From Streptomyces sp. STR69 (GTDB taxonomy: Bacteria; Actinomycetota; Actinomycetes; Streptomycetales; Streptomycetaceae), in the NCBI RefSeq assembly GCF_024519455.1, contig NZ_JALJRY010000007.1:180880-244879 (forward strand): a DNA stretch of 64,000 nt. The letters run 5' to 3'. Of this stretch, positions 23,629 to 32,219 are shown piece by piece (the first letter of the stretch is position 1; every line of letters starts with the position of its first letter). A program made the position numbers and the translations under genes. The notes below the pieces were generated by a model. That model had not been told where the DNA came from and made no database searches. It saw only the letters and a list, made by a program, of their open reading frames with translations.

Positions 23629-25167
23629 TTACTCCTCGTCGTCGAGCCAGCCCATGGTCCGCTCCACGGCCTTGAGCCAGCTCTTGTACTCACGGTCGCG
23701 CTTCTCCGCGGCCATGTTGGGGGTCCACTCGGCGGCCCGGCGCCAGTTGGCACGCAGGTCGTCGGTGCTGGTCCAGAAGCCGACGGCCAGACCGGCGGCA
23801 TAGGCGGCGCCGAGGCAGGTGGTCTCGGCGACCATCGGGCGCACCACGGGGGCGTCGACGAAGTCCGAGAGCGTCTGCATCAGCAGGTTGTTGGAGGTCA
23901 TGCCGCCGTCGACCTTGAGCGCGGCGAGCTCGACGCCGGAGTCCTTCGTCATGGCGTCCGTGATCTCACGGGTCTGCCAGGCGGTGGCCTCCAGGACGGC
24001 ACGCGCGAGGTGCGCCTTGGTGACGTACCGGGTGAGGCCGGCGATCACACCGCGGGCGTCGGAGCGCCAGTACGGGGCGAACAGACCGGAGAAGGCCGGC
24101 ACGAAGTAGGCGCCGCCGTTGTCCTCGACCGAGAGCGCGAGAGTCTCGATCTCGGCGGCGGTGGAGATCAGGCCCATCTGGTCGCGCATCCACTGCACCA
24201 GTGAACCGGTGACGGCGATCGAGCCCTCCAGGGCGTAGACCGGCGCGTCGTTGCCGATCCGGTAGCCGACCGTGGTCAGCAGGCCCGAGTAGGAGTTGAT
24301 GATCTTCTCGCCGGTGTTCATCAGCATGAAGGTGCCGGTGCCGTACGTGGACTTGGCCTCGCCCTCGGCGAAACAGGTCTGGCCGAACAGGGCCGCCTGC
24401 TGGTCGCCGAGCGCGGAGGCGACCGGGATGCCGCCGAGCAGCTCGCCGAGGCGCCCGCCGGTGACCTCGCCGTAGACCTCGGCGGAGGAGCGGATCTCCG
24501 GGAGCATGTTCAGCGGGACGCCGATGGACTCGGCGATCTTGTCGTCCCATGCCAGGGTGTGCAGGTTCATCAGCATGGTGCGGGAGGCGTTGGTGACGTC
24601 GGTGTAGTGCTTGCCGCCGTTGACACCGCCCGTCAGGTTCCAGATGACCCAGCTGTCCATGGTGCCGAAGAGGATGTCGCCCGCCTCGGCGCGCTCGCGC
24701 AGGCCCTCGACGTTGTCGAGCAGCCAGCGGGCCTTGGGGCCGGCGAAGTAGCTCGCCAGCGGCAGGCCGGTCTCGCGGCGGAAGCGGTCCTGGCCGACGT
24801 TGCGGCCCAGCTCCTTGCAGAGCGCGTCGGTGCGGGTGTCCTGCCAGACGATGGCGTTGTGGACGGGCTCACCGGTGTTCTTGTCCCACAGCAGCGTGGT
24901 CTCACGCTGGTTGGTGATGCCGATGGCCTTGATGTCGTCGCGGGTGATGCCGGCCTTCTCGATGGCGGAGGCGACGACCTCCTGGACGTTGGTCCAGATC
25001 TCGGTGGCGTTGTGCTCGACCCAGCCCGGCTTCGGGAAGATCTGCTCGTGCTCCTTCTGGTCGACGGAGACGATACGGCCGTCCCGGTCGAAGACGATGC
25101 AGCGGCTGGAGGTCGTGCCCTGGTCGATGGCCGCGATGAACGGTCCGGCGGTGTGCGCGTCGGTCAC
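23629..25167 (-). CDS. glpK: Glycerol kinase
   Basis: GlpK phosphorylates glycerol with ATP to glycerol-3-phosphate. The 512-residue FGGY-family protein has the N-terminal phosphate loop AIDQGTTSSRCIVFD at residues 12-26. It also has NQRETTLLWDKNTG and the C-terminal ATP-site segment LKVDGGMTSNNLLMQ. Length and motifs are standard. It lies 82 bases after glpF and nine bases before glpD on the same strand. Confidence 0.97.
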   Translation of the reverse strand: MTDAHTAGPFIAAIDQGTTSSRCIVFDRDGRIVSVDQKEHEQIFPKPGWVEHNATEIWTNVQEVVASAIEKAGITRDDIKAIGITNQRETTLLWDKNTGEPVHNAIVWQDTRTDALCKELGRNVGQDRFRRETGLPLASYFAGPKARWLLDNVEGLRERAEAGDILFGTMDSWVIWNLTGGVNGGKHYTDVTNASRTMLMNLHTLAWDDKIAESIGVPLNMLPEIRSSAEVYGEVTGGRLGELLGGIPVASALGDQQAALFGQTCFAEGEAKSTYGTGTFMLMNTGEKIINSYSGLLTTVGYRIGNDAPVYALEGSIAVTGSLVQWMRDQMGLISTAAEIETLALSVEDNGGAYFVPAFSGLFAPYWRSDARGVIAGLTRYVTKAHLARAVLEATAWQTREITDAMTKDSGVELAALKVDGGMTSNNLLMQTLSDFVDAPVVRPMVAETTCLGAAYAAGLAVGFWTSTDDLRANWRRAAEWTPNMAAEKRDREYKSWLKAVERTMGWLDDEE

Positions 25168-25249
25168 TGTGTGCTCCTGAGGGGTTCCGTGGTCGTGAGG
25201 ACTGGTTCTACGACTGCTTCAGTGCTTGGAAGTGCTTGGAATTCTGCTT

Positions 25250-26029
25250 CTAAGCAAAAGCGAGGTTGTAGATACCCGCAGCGATCGCGCCGCCGATCAG
25301 CGGACCGACCACCGGGATCCACGCGTAGCTCCAGTCGGAGCCGCCCTTGTTGGGCAGGGGCAGGAGCGCGTGCACGATGCGCGGGCCCAGGTCACGGGCC
25401 GGGTTGATCGCGTAACCGGTCGGGCCGCCGAGCGACAGACCGATGGCGACGACCACGAACGAGGTGATCAGGGCGCCCAGGACACCGAGGCCGTTGCCCT
25501 TGTCGTTCAGACCCTGCGTCAGGATGGCGAGGATCAGGACGACGGTGCCGATGATCTCCGTGGCGAGGTTCTGCACCACGTTGCGGACCTCAGGACCGGT
25601 GGAGAAGATGCCCAGGACCGGGCCCGCGCCCTTCTCCTCGGCCTCGACGGCCTTGGCCGCCGGCTCGCCGACGATCTCCTTGTCGGTCAGGTGCGCCTGG
25701 AACTGGCCGTAGTAGGCCACCCAGACGAGCGTCGCGCCGATCATGGCGCCGAGCAGCTGCCCGGCCCAGTAGATCGGGACGTTGTCCCAGCCACCGTCCT
25801 TGATCGCGAGTGCGAGCGTCACGGCCGGGTTGAGGTGGGCACCGGAGAGCGGTGCCGAGATGTACACGGCCGTCATGACGGCGAAACCCCACCCGAAGGC
25901 GATGGCGAGCCAGCCGGCGTTACGTGCCTTGGAGGCCTTCAGCGTGACGGCGGCGCAGACGCCACCGCCGAGCAGGATGAGTACGGCGGTACCTATGGTT
26001 TCGCCGATGAAGATGTCGGAGCTGGACAC
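25250..26029 (-). CDS. glpF: Glycerol uptake facilitator (MIP/aquaglyceroporin)
   Basis: This 259-residue six-helix channel lets glycerol diffuse across the membrane. Both NPA boxes are present: HLNPAVTLA in the first half and INPARDLGPR in the second. The aspartate right after NPAR is the mark of glycerol rather than water channels. The GTG at 26029 has AGGAG six bases upstream; the frame extends further but lacks a site. A hydrophilic loop rich in Ala and Glu (KAVEAEEKGAG) interrupts the middle. It is the first structural gene of the glycerol operon. Confidence 0.93.
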   Translation of the reverse strand: MSSSDIFIGETIGTAVLILLGGGVCAAVTLKASKARNAGWLAIAFGWGFAVMTAVYISAPLSGAHLNPAVTLALAIKDGGWDNVPIYWAGQLLGAMIGATLVWVAYYGQFQAHLTDKEIVGEPAAKAVEAEEKGAGPVLGIFSTGPEVRNVVQNLATEIIGTVVLILAILTQGLNDKGNGLGVLGALITSFVVVAIGLSLGGPTGYAINPARDLGPRIVHALLPLPNKGGSDWSYAWIPVVGPLIGGAIAAGIYNLAFA

Positions 26030-26135
26030 CCGCGACTCCTTTGTCCTTCGTCCAGGGAAGCCGAACCCCGGGTCCCGCCGGGGGTTCGTGCGCCCTCGGG
26101 GGTGAGAGCGATGTCGGCCTTTGGCGTTGCCACAC

Positions 26136-26172
26136 TCTAGCGCGTATTGCCGGTAGGTGTTCGACAATGCCG
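26136..26172 (-). promoter_or_regulatory. glpF promoter region with candidate GylR operator
   Basis: On the minus strand TAGAGT at 26141-26136 can serve as -10. The bases over the -35 position (26150-26172) contain TGTCGAACAC, C and TACCGG preceded by CGGCAT. Nearly the same sequence recurs upstream of gylR in opposite orientation. This is where an IclR-type repressor would block the polymerase. Confidence 0.5.
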
Positions 26173-26355
26173 ACCGATGGACGGGAGTCTTGCTCCGGGG
26201 TTACAGGCGCGTCAAGAGTGCTGTTATCGAAAACACGATCGTTATTGATTGGCGTGAGCTATCGGTCTCGTGGTCGATGCGCACGGCAGTCAGGCGGACA
26301 CCGTGTGTGGTGATTTGACGTTTTGGCCGACTTTGACGTCCAGAGTACGACTAAT

Positions 26356-26382
26356 ACCGGAACGTCCCCATGACGTTCCGGT
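26356..26382 (-). terminator. Terminator after gylR
   Basis: ACCGGAACGTC and GACGTTCCGGT form a perfect 11-bp stem with a five-base loop 27 bases beyond the gylR stop. It would separate gylR from the glpFKD transcript. Confidence 0.75.
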
Positions 26383-26408
26383 GAGTTCTCGCTGTGAATC
26401 CGCTGAGG

Positions 26409-27182
26409 TCAGAACCGCCCGGCGCCCAGGTCCCGCGACACCGCGCGGGCACAGTCCCGTACCGCGGCGATCAGCTCGGGCCGCAGCGCGCCGTCCTCGT
26501 CGGGCCGGCACAGCCGCTCCACGGCGCCCGTGATGCCGACCGCGCCGACCGGCATGCGCCGCCGGTCGTGGATGGGCGCGGCGATGGACGCGACGCCCTC
26601 CCAGGTCTCCTCGACGTCGGCCGCGTACCCACGCGCGCGTGTGACGTCCAGGACCTGCTCGAAGTCGGCCAGCTCGGACACCGTGCGCTCGGTGAAGGGC
26701 TTGCGGTCGGCCTCCAGGACCTCGCTGTGCGCGACCGGGTCGTAGGCCGACAGCACCTTGCCCAGGGCCGTGGAGTGCAACGGCTGCATGGCGCCGATCT
26801 CCAGGACCTGCCGGCTGTCGTCGGGCCGGAAGACGTGGTGCACGATCAGGACGCCATGCTGGTGCAGGACCCCCAGGTGCACGCTCTCGCCGCTGGAGCG
26901 GGCCAGGTCGTCCGTCCACACCAGGGCACGCGCGCGTAGCTCGTGCACGTCGAGATAGGTGGTGCCCAGGCGCAGCAGCTCGGCGCCCAGCTGGTAGCGC
27001 CCGGAGGCGTCGTCCTGCTCGACGAAGCCCTCCTGCTGGAGGGTGCGCAGGATGCCGTGGGCGGTGCCCTTGGCCAGGCCGAGCGACGAGGCGATGTCCG
27101 AGAGGCCGAGCCGTCGCTCGCCGCCCGCGAGCAGGCGCAGCATCGCGGCCGCCCGTTCGAGCGACTGGATGTTCCGTGCCAT
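26409..27182 (-). CDS. gylR: IclR-family glycerol operon regulator
   Basis: This 257-residue IclR-family regulator lies directly upstream of glpFKD, matching the gylR-gylCAB arrangement in Streptomyces. The N-terminal winged helix reads NIQSLERAAAMLRLL and continues through SDIASSLGLAKGTAHGILRTL. The C-terminal effector domain contains PLHSTALGKVLSAY. The ATG at 27182 has GGAGG ten bases upstream. An earlier start 24 codons up would run into the candidate operator. In S. coelicolor GylR represses the glycerol operon and responds to glycerol-3-phosphate. The same role is expected here. Confidence 0.92.
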   Translation of the reverse strand: MARNIQSLERAAAMLRLLAGGERRLGLSDIASSLGLAKGTAHGILRTLQQEGFVEQDDASGRYQLGAELLRLGTTYLDVHELRARALVWTDDLARSSGESVHLGVLHQHGVLIVHHVFRPDDSRQVLEIGAMQPLHSTALGKVLSAYDPVAHSEVLEADRKPFTERTVSELADFEQVLDVTRARGYAADVEETWEGVASIAAPIHDRRRMPVGAVGITGAVERLCRPDEDGALRPELIAAVRDCARAVSRDLGAGRF

Positions 27183-27238
27183 CGCCGTACTGCCTCCGTC
27201 CGGTTCGACCGCCGATGCGCGACGCTGCCGCCGCCGTT

Positions 27239-27260
27239 CGGCAATGTCGAACACTACCGG
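27239..27260. promoter_or_regulatory. Candidate GylR operator upstream of gylR
   Basis: The site contains CGGCAA, TGTCGAACAC and TACCGG in a row. It matches the reverse complement of the site in front of glpF except for one inserted and one substituted base. CCGACC-N10-GGTCGG follows at 27267-27288. This fits autoregulation. Confidence 0.5.
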
Positions 27261-27393
27261 TCCATGCCGACCTCTCGCTAATGGTCGGTCGATTCCTGTT
27301 GCGTCACTCGTCGCGAGAACCTAGACGGGGTTGATCCGCCCGTCACCCCGGTCCGCCCCATGGACGCGTCGAGCATTCTCCCGCCCGACCCCG

Positions 27394-27489
27394 TTACCCT
27401 GGCGGCGTGCACGCTCCCCGGGGAGTTCCGTGAGAGGTTCCCAGGGAAGCCGCAAAGCCGACAGCCGTCGCACTCCAGGGAGCCCCTTC
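27394..27489 (+). promoter_or_regulatory. Possible structured metH leader
   Basis: A -10-like TACCCT at 27395 is followed by a stretch that can form the self-complementary CTCCCCGGGGAG and GGTTCCC with GGGAAGCC. It does not match the SAM, SAH or cobalamin riboswitch consensus that I can recall. It may be an ordinary GC-rich leader. Confidence 0.25.
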
Positions 27490-30400
27490 ATGGCCTCGTC
27501 GCCACTGACCCCTTCTGCCGACAGCCGGACCCGTGTGTCCGAGCTCCGAGAGGCACTCGCCACCCGCGTGGTGGTCGCCGACGGAGCCATGGGCACCATG
27601 CTCCAGGCGCAGGAGCCCACACTCGACGACTTCGAGAATCTCGAAGGCTGCAACGAGATCCTGAACATCACCCGTCCGGACATCGTCCGCTCGGTCCACG
27701 AGGAGTACTTCCGCGCGGGCGTCGACTGCGTCGAGACGAACACCTTCGGCGCCAACCACTCCGCCATGGCGGAGTACGACATCGCCGACCGCGTCCACGA
27801 ACTCTCCGAGTCCGGTGCCCGCATCGCCCGCGAGACGGCCGACGACTTCGCCGCCCGCGACGGCCGCCGACGCTGGGTCCTCGGCTCCATCGGCCCCGGC
27901 ACCAAGCTGCCCACCCTCGGCCACATCGGCTACGCCACGCTCCGCGACGGCTTCCAGGCGAACGCCGAGGGACTCCTCGCCGGTGGCGCCGACGCCCTGA
28001 TCGTCGAGACCACCCAGGACCTCCTCCAGACCAAGTCGTCGATCCTGGGCGCCCGCCGTGCCATGGAGGCGACCGGCGTCGACGTACCCCTGCTGGTCTC
28101 GATGGCCTTCGAGACCACCGGCACCATGCTCCTGGGCTCGGAGATCGGTGCCGCGCTCACCGCGCTGGAACCCCTCGGCATCGACATGATCGGCCTGAAC
28201 TGCTCGACGGGCCCGGCCGAGATGAGCGAGCACCTGCGCTATCTGGCCCGCCACTCCCGCACCCCGCTGCTGTGCATGCCGAACGCGGGCCTGCCCATCC
28301 TCACCAAGGACGGCGCCCACTTCCCGCTCGACCCCGAGGGACTGGCGGACGCGCAGGAGCACTTCGTACGCGACTACGGCCTGAACCTGGTCGGCGGCTG
28401 CTGCGGCACCACCCCCGAGCACCTGCGCCAGCTCGTCGAGCGGGTCCGCGAGGCGACTCCCACCGAGCGCCGCCCGCAGCCCGAGCCGGGCGCCGCCTCG
28501 CTCTACCAGACGGTCCCGTTCCGCCAGGACACCGCGTACATGGCGATCGGTGAGCGCACCAACGCCAACGGTTCGAAGAAGTTCCGCGAGGCCATGCTGG
28601 ACGCCCGCTGGGACGACTGTGTGGAGATGGCCCGGGACCAGATCCGCGAGGGCGCCCACATGCTGGACCTCTGCGTGGACTACGTGGGCCGCGACGGCGT
28701 CGCCGACATGGAGGAGCTGGCCGGCCGCTTCGCCACCGCCTCCACGCTGCCCATCGTGCTCGACTCCACCGAAGTCCCGGTCATCCGGGCCGGGTTGGAG
28801 AAGCTCGGTGGCCGCGCGGTCATCAACTCCGTCAACTACGAGGACGGCGACGGCCCCGACTCCCGCTTCGCGAAGGTCACCCGGCTCGCCCAGGAACACG
28901 GCGCCGCGCTCATCGCGCTGACCATCGACGAGCAGGGCCAGGCCCGCACGCCGGAGCACAAGGTCGCCATCGCCGAGCGGCTGATCGAGGACCTCACGAC
29001 GAACTGGGGCATCCACGAGTCGGACATCCTCATCGACACCCTGACCTTCACCATCTGCACCGGCCAGGAGGAGTCGCGGGGCGACGGCATCGCCACCATC
29101 GAGGCGATCCGCCGACTCAAGGCCAGTCACCCCGACGTCCAGACCACGCTCGGCCTGTCGAACATCTCCTTCGGTCTCAACCCGGCAGCCCGTGTCCTGC
29201 TCAACTCCGTCTTCCTCGACGAGTGCGTCAAGGCGGGCCTCGACTCCGCGATCGTCCACGCCTCGAAGATCCTCCCGATCGCCCGCTTCACCGAGGAAGA
29301 GGTGAAGACGGCCCTCGATCTCGTCTACGACCGCCGCGCCGAGGGCTACGACCCGCTCCAGAAGCTGATGGCCCTCTTCGAGGGCGCCACCACCAAGTCC
29401 CGGACGGCGGGCCGCGCCGAGGAGCTGGCCGCCCTCCCGCTGGACGAGCGGCTCAAGCGGCGGATCATCGACGGCGAGAAGAACGGCCTGGAGACCGACC
29501 TCGCCGAGGCCCTGGAGACCCGCCCCGCCCTCGACATCGTCAACGCGACGCTCCTGGACGGCATGAAGGTCGTCGGCGAGCTGTTCGGCTCCGGGCAGAT
29601 GCAGCTGCCGTTCGTGCTGCAGTCCGCCGAGGTCATGAAGACCGCGGTCGCCTACCTCGAACCCCACATGGAGAAGTCCGACGCGGAAGGCAAGGGCACC
29701 ATCGTGCTCGCCACGGTGCGCGGCGACGTCCACGACATCGGCAAGAACCTCGTCGACATCATCCTGTCCAACAACGGCTACAACGTCGTCAACCTCGGCA
29801 TCAAGCAGCCCGTCTCCGCGATCCTCGAAGCCGCCGAGGAGCACCGCGCCGACGTCATCGGCATGTCGGGTCTCCTGGTCAAGTCGACGGTGATCATGAA
29901 GGAGAACCTCCAGGAGCTCAACCAGCGCAAGATGGCCGCGGACTACCCGGTCATCCTGGGCGGTGCGGCGCTGACGAGGGCGTACGTCGAGCAGGACCTG
30001 CACGAGATCTACGAGGGCGAAGTCCGCTACGCCCGCGACGCGTTCGAGGGCCTGCGTCTGATGGACGCCCTGATCGGCGTCAAGCGGGGCGTGCCCGGCG
30101 CGAAGCTGCCCGAGCTCAAGCAGCGCAGGGTGCGGGCGACGGCGGCCGTCACAGAGGTCGAGGAGCGCCCCGAGGAGGGCCACGTCCGCTCCGACGTCGC
30201 CGTCGACAACCCGATCCCCACCCCGCCGTTCCGGGGCACCCGGGTCATCAAGGGCATCCAGCTCAAGGAGTACGCCTCCTGGCTGGACGAGGGCGCCCTC
30301 TTCAAGGGCCAGTGGGGCCTCAAGCAGGCCCGTACGGGCGAGGGACCGACGTACGAGGAACTGGTGGAGACCGAGGGCCGCCCCCGGCTGCGCGGCCTCC

Positions 30401-31008
30401 TGGACCGGCTCCAGACCGACAACCTCCTCGAAGCGGCCGTCGTCTACGGCTACTTCCCCTGCGTCTCCAAGGACGACGACCTGATCATCCTGGACGACGA
30501 GGGCAACGAGCGCACCCGGTTCACCTTCCCGCGCCAGCGCCGTGGCCGCCGCCTCTGCCTGGCCGACTTCTTCCGGCCCGAGGAGTCCGGCGAGAAGGAC
30601 GTCGTCGGCTTCCAGATCGTCACCGTCGGCAACCGCATCGGCGAGGAGACCGCCAAGCTCTTCGAGTCCAACTCCTACCGCGACTACCTCGAACTGCACG
30701 GCCTGTCCGTCCAGTTGGCCGAAGCCCTCGCCGAGTACTGGCACGCGCGCGTGCGCTCCGAACTGGGCTTCGCCGGCGAGGACCCCACCGACGTCGAGGA
30801 CATGTTCGCCCTCAAGTACCGGGGCGCCCGCTTCTCCCTCGGCTACGGCGCCTGCCCCGACCTGGAGGACCGCGCGAAGATCGCCGACATGCTGGAGCCG
30901 GAGCGCATCGGCGTCCACCTGTCGGAGGAGTTCCAGCTGCACCCGGAGCAGTCCACGGACGCGATCGTGATCCACCACCCCGAGGCGAAGTACTTCAACG
31001 CACGTTGA
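27490..31008 (+). CDS. metH: Cobalamin-dependent methionine synthase
   Basis: MetH transfers a methyl group from 5-methyltetrahydrofolate to homocysteine through cobalamin. The 1172-residue protein has the four modules in order. A homocysteine domain carries zinc cysteines in GLNCSTGP and GGCCGTTPEH (residues up to about 330). A pterin domain starts near AIGERTNANGSKKF. A B12 domain has DVHDIGKNLVDI near residue 746 and GMSGLLVKS. The C-terminal reactivation domain ends with RFSLGYGACPDLEDR. The ATG at 27490 has AGGGAG eight bases upstream. It is divergent from gylR. It provides the de novo counterpart to the salvage genes in this window. Confidence 0.97.
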   Translation: MASSPLTPSADSRTRVSELREALATRVVVADGAMGTMLQAQEPTLDDFENLEGCNEILNITRPDIVRSVHEEYFRAGVDCVETNTFGANHSAMAEYDIADRVHELSESGARIARETADDFAARDGRRRWVLGSIGPGTKLPTLGHIGYATLRDGFQANAEGLLAGGADALIVETTQDLLQTKSSILGARRAMEATGVDVPLLVSMAFETTGTMLLGSEIGAALTALEPLGIDMIGLNCSTGPAEMSEHLRYLARHSRTPLLCMPNAGLPILTKDGAHFPLDPEGLADAQEHFVRDYGLNLVGGCCGTTPEHLRQLVERVREATPTERRPQPEPGAASLYQTVPFRQDTAYMAIGERTNANGSKKFREAMLDARWDDCVEMARDQIREGAHMLDLCVDYVGRDGVADMEELAGRFATASTLPIVLDSTEVPVIRAGLEKLGGRAVINSVNYEDGDGPDSRFAKVTRLAQEHGAALIALTIDEQGQARTPEHKVAIAERLIEDLTTNWGIHESDILIDTLTFTICTGQEESRGDGIATIEAIRRLKASHPDVQTTLGLSNISFGLNPAARVLLNSVFLDECVKAGLDSAIVHASKILPIARFTEEEVKTALDLVYDRRAEGYDPLQKLMALFEGATTKSRTAGRAEELAALPLDERLKRRIIDGEKNGLETDLAEALETRPALDIVNATLLDGMKVVGELFGSGQMQLPFVLQSAEVMKTAVAYLEPHMEKSDAEGKGTIVLATVRGDVHDIGKNLVDIILSNNGYNVVNLGIKQPVSAILEAAEEHRADVIGMSGLLVKSTVIMKENLQELNQRKMAADYPVILGGAALTRAYVEQDLHEIYEGEVRYARDAFEGLRLMDALIGVKRGVPGAKLPELKQRRVRATAAVTEVEERPEEGHVRSDVAVDNPIPTPPFRGTRVIKGIQLKEYASWLDEGALFKGQWGLKQARTGEGPTYEELVETEGRPRLRGLLDRLQTDNLLEAAVVYGYFPCVSKDDDLIILDDEGNERTRFTFPRQRRGRRLCLADFFRPEESGEKDVVGFQIVTVGNRIGEETAKLFESNSYRDYLELHGLSVQLAEALAEYWHARVRSELGFAGEDPTDVEDMFALKYRGARFSLGYGACPDLEDRAKIADMLEPERIGVHLSEEFQLHPEQSTDAIVIHHPEAKYFNAR

Positions 31009-31039
31009 TCGGATAAGTCGTACACTGGTCGGTCCACCG

Positions 31040-31080
31040 CAGGCCGGTCGCCCTTGTTGGTATCAGGGGCGGCCGGCCTG
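31040..31080 (+). terminator. Terminator after metH
   Basis: CAGGCCGG (31040-31047) and CCGGCCTG (31073-31080) pair, with further pairing inside between CGCCC and GGGGCG. It lies 32 bases after the metH stop. Confidence 0.6.
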
Positions 31081-31106
31081 ATCGTCCCTCAAGGAGGTGC
31101 GCCAGG

Positions 31107-31805
31107 ATGACCAGCACGGTCCCCGCGCTCGGAACCCGTACGGCCGAAGGCTCAGCCCTGCAGGCGGTACTCCTCGACATGGACGGCACCCTGGTGGACA
31201 CCGAGGGCTTCTGGTGGGACGTCGAGGCCGAGGTCTTCGCCGCCCTCGGGCACACCCTCGACGACTCCTGGCGCCATGTCGTGGTCGGCGGCCCCATGAC
31301 CCGCAGCGCCGGCTTCCTGATCGAGGCCACCGGCGCCGACATCACCCTGGCCGAGCTGACCGTTCTGCTCAACGCCGGTTTCGAGGACCGCATCGGGCGG
31401 GCCCTGCCGCTGATGCCGGGCGCCGCCAGACTCCTCGCCGAGCTCTCCGAGTACGAGATCCCCACCGCCCTGGTCTCCGCCTCGCACCGGCGCATCATCG
31501 ACCGCGTCCTGACCACGCTCGGCCCCCAGCACTTCGCGCTGACGGTCGCCGGCGACGAGGTGGCACGCACCAAGCCGTACCCCGATCCGTATCTGTTCGC
31601 CGCCGCCCGCCTGGGCGTCGACCCGGCCCGCTGCGCGGTCGTGGAGGACACCGCGACCGGTGTCGCGGCGGCGGAGGCGGCGGGCTGTCTGGTGGTGGCC
31701 GTGCCGTCCGTGCAGCCCATTGCCCCGACCGCCCGGCGCACCGTCGTGACCTCGCTGGAAGTCGTCGACCTGGCATTTCTGCGGGGACTGATGACCGACC
31801 GATGA
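31107..31805 (+). CDS. HAD-family hydrolase
   Basis: This 232-residue protein belongs to the beta-phosphoglucomutase/phosphatase branch of the HAD superfamily. The nucleophile motif LLDMDGTLVDTEG has its aspartates at residues 23 and 25. ALVSASHRRIID is motif II, the lysine is in RTKPYPDPYLF, and VVEDTATGVAAAEAAG is the metal motif. A helical cap domain lies between motifs I and II. AAGGAGG precedes the ATG. Its substrate cannot be deduced. It follows metH after a terminator and appears to be transcribed separately. Confidence 0.88.
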   Translation: MTSTVPALGTRTAEGSALQAVLLDMDGTLVDTEGFWWDVEAEVFAALGHTLDDSWRHVVVGGPMTRSAGFLIEATGADITLAELTVLLNAGFEDRIGRALPLMPGAARLLAELSEYEIPTALVSASHRRIIDRVLTTLGPQHFALTVAGDEVARTKPYPDPYLFAAARLGVDPARCAVVEDTATGVAAAEAAGCLVVAVPSVQPIAPTARRTVVTSLEVVDLAFLRGLMTDR

Positions 31806-31852
31806 CGGAAATGCGTCAGCCGTTCACCGAGCGTGCAAAGTTCATTGGGAAA

Positions 31853-31884
31853 GGAATTCGGACCCGGTCGACCGGTCGAATTCC
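31853..31884. terminator. Hairpin after the HAD gene
   Basis: GGAATTCG(G)ACC and GGTCGAATTCC pair over 11 bp with one bulged base. The palindrome CCGGTCGACCGG overlaps the loop. The rest of the 414-base gap to the next gene shows only a possible -10, TAACCT, at 32120. Confidence 0.5.
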
Positions 31885-32219
31885 GGCGCTGTTCAACCGA
31901 GTTGACGGTGTGAGGTTCCCCACGTGTACGGGAGTCGACATCGTCGCCGTACTGTGCTGTTCACCCCATTTCTGAGGCCGATCACGCACCGTTGTGTCCC
32001 GATTGGTGAAACGCTGCACTAATCCTTCCGTCGGCGGGTTTTCGGTCTGTCCACAGCCGGTTCCGCAGCGTGATGGGAACTCAACTGCGGTGGCCGCGAA
32101 CCCCTGTGCGGGTCCGGACTAACCTCAAGGCGAGAACATCGCCCTTGCCCCCGTGATCGGCGTCACCACCCTATGCATGCCGGGTACACGGAATCGAACA
32201 GCTCTGGAGAAACTCGAGC

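Noticed and set aside
27301..27489. SAM, SAH or cobalamin riboswitch in front of metH
   Set aside because: The conserved boxes of these classes, such as GCCACTG of the cobalamin type, were not found.
27394..30978. A minus-strand open frame of about 1190 codons opposite metH
   Set aside because: It is the complement of a strongly GC-biased gene. Its product is repetitive in Val, Leu, Asp, Gly and Arg and shows no domain. metH has full motif support.
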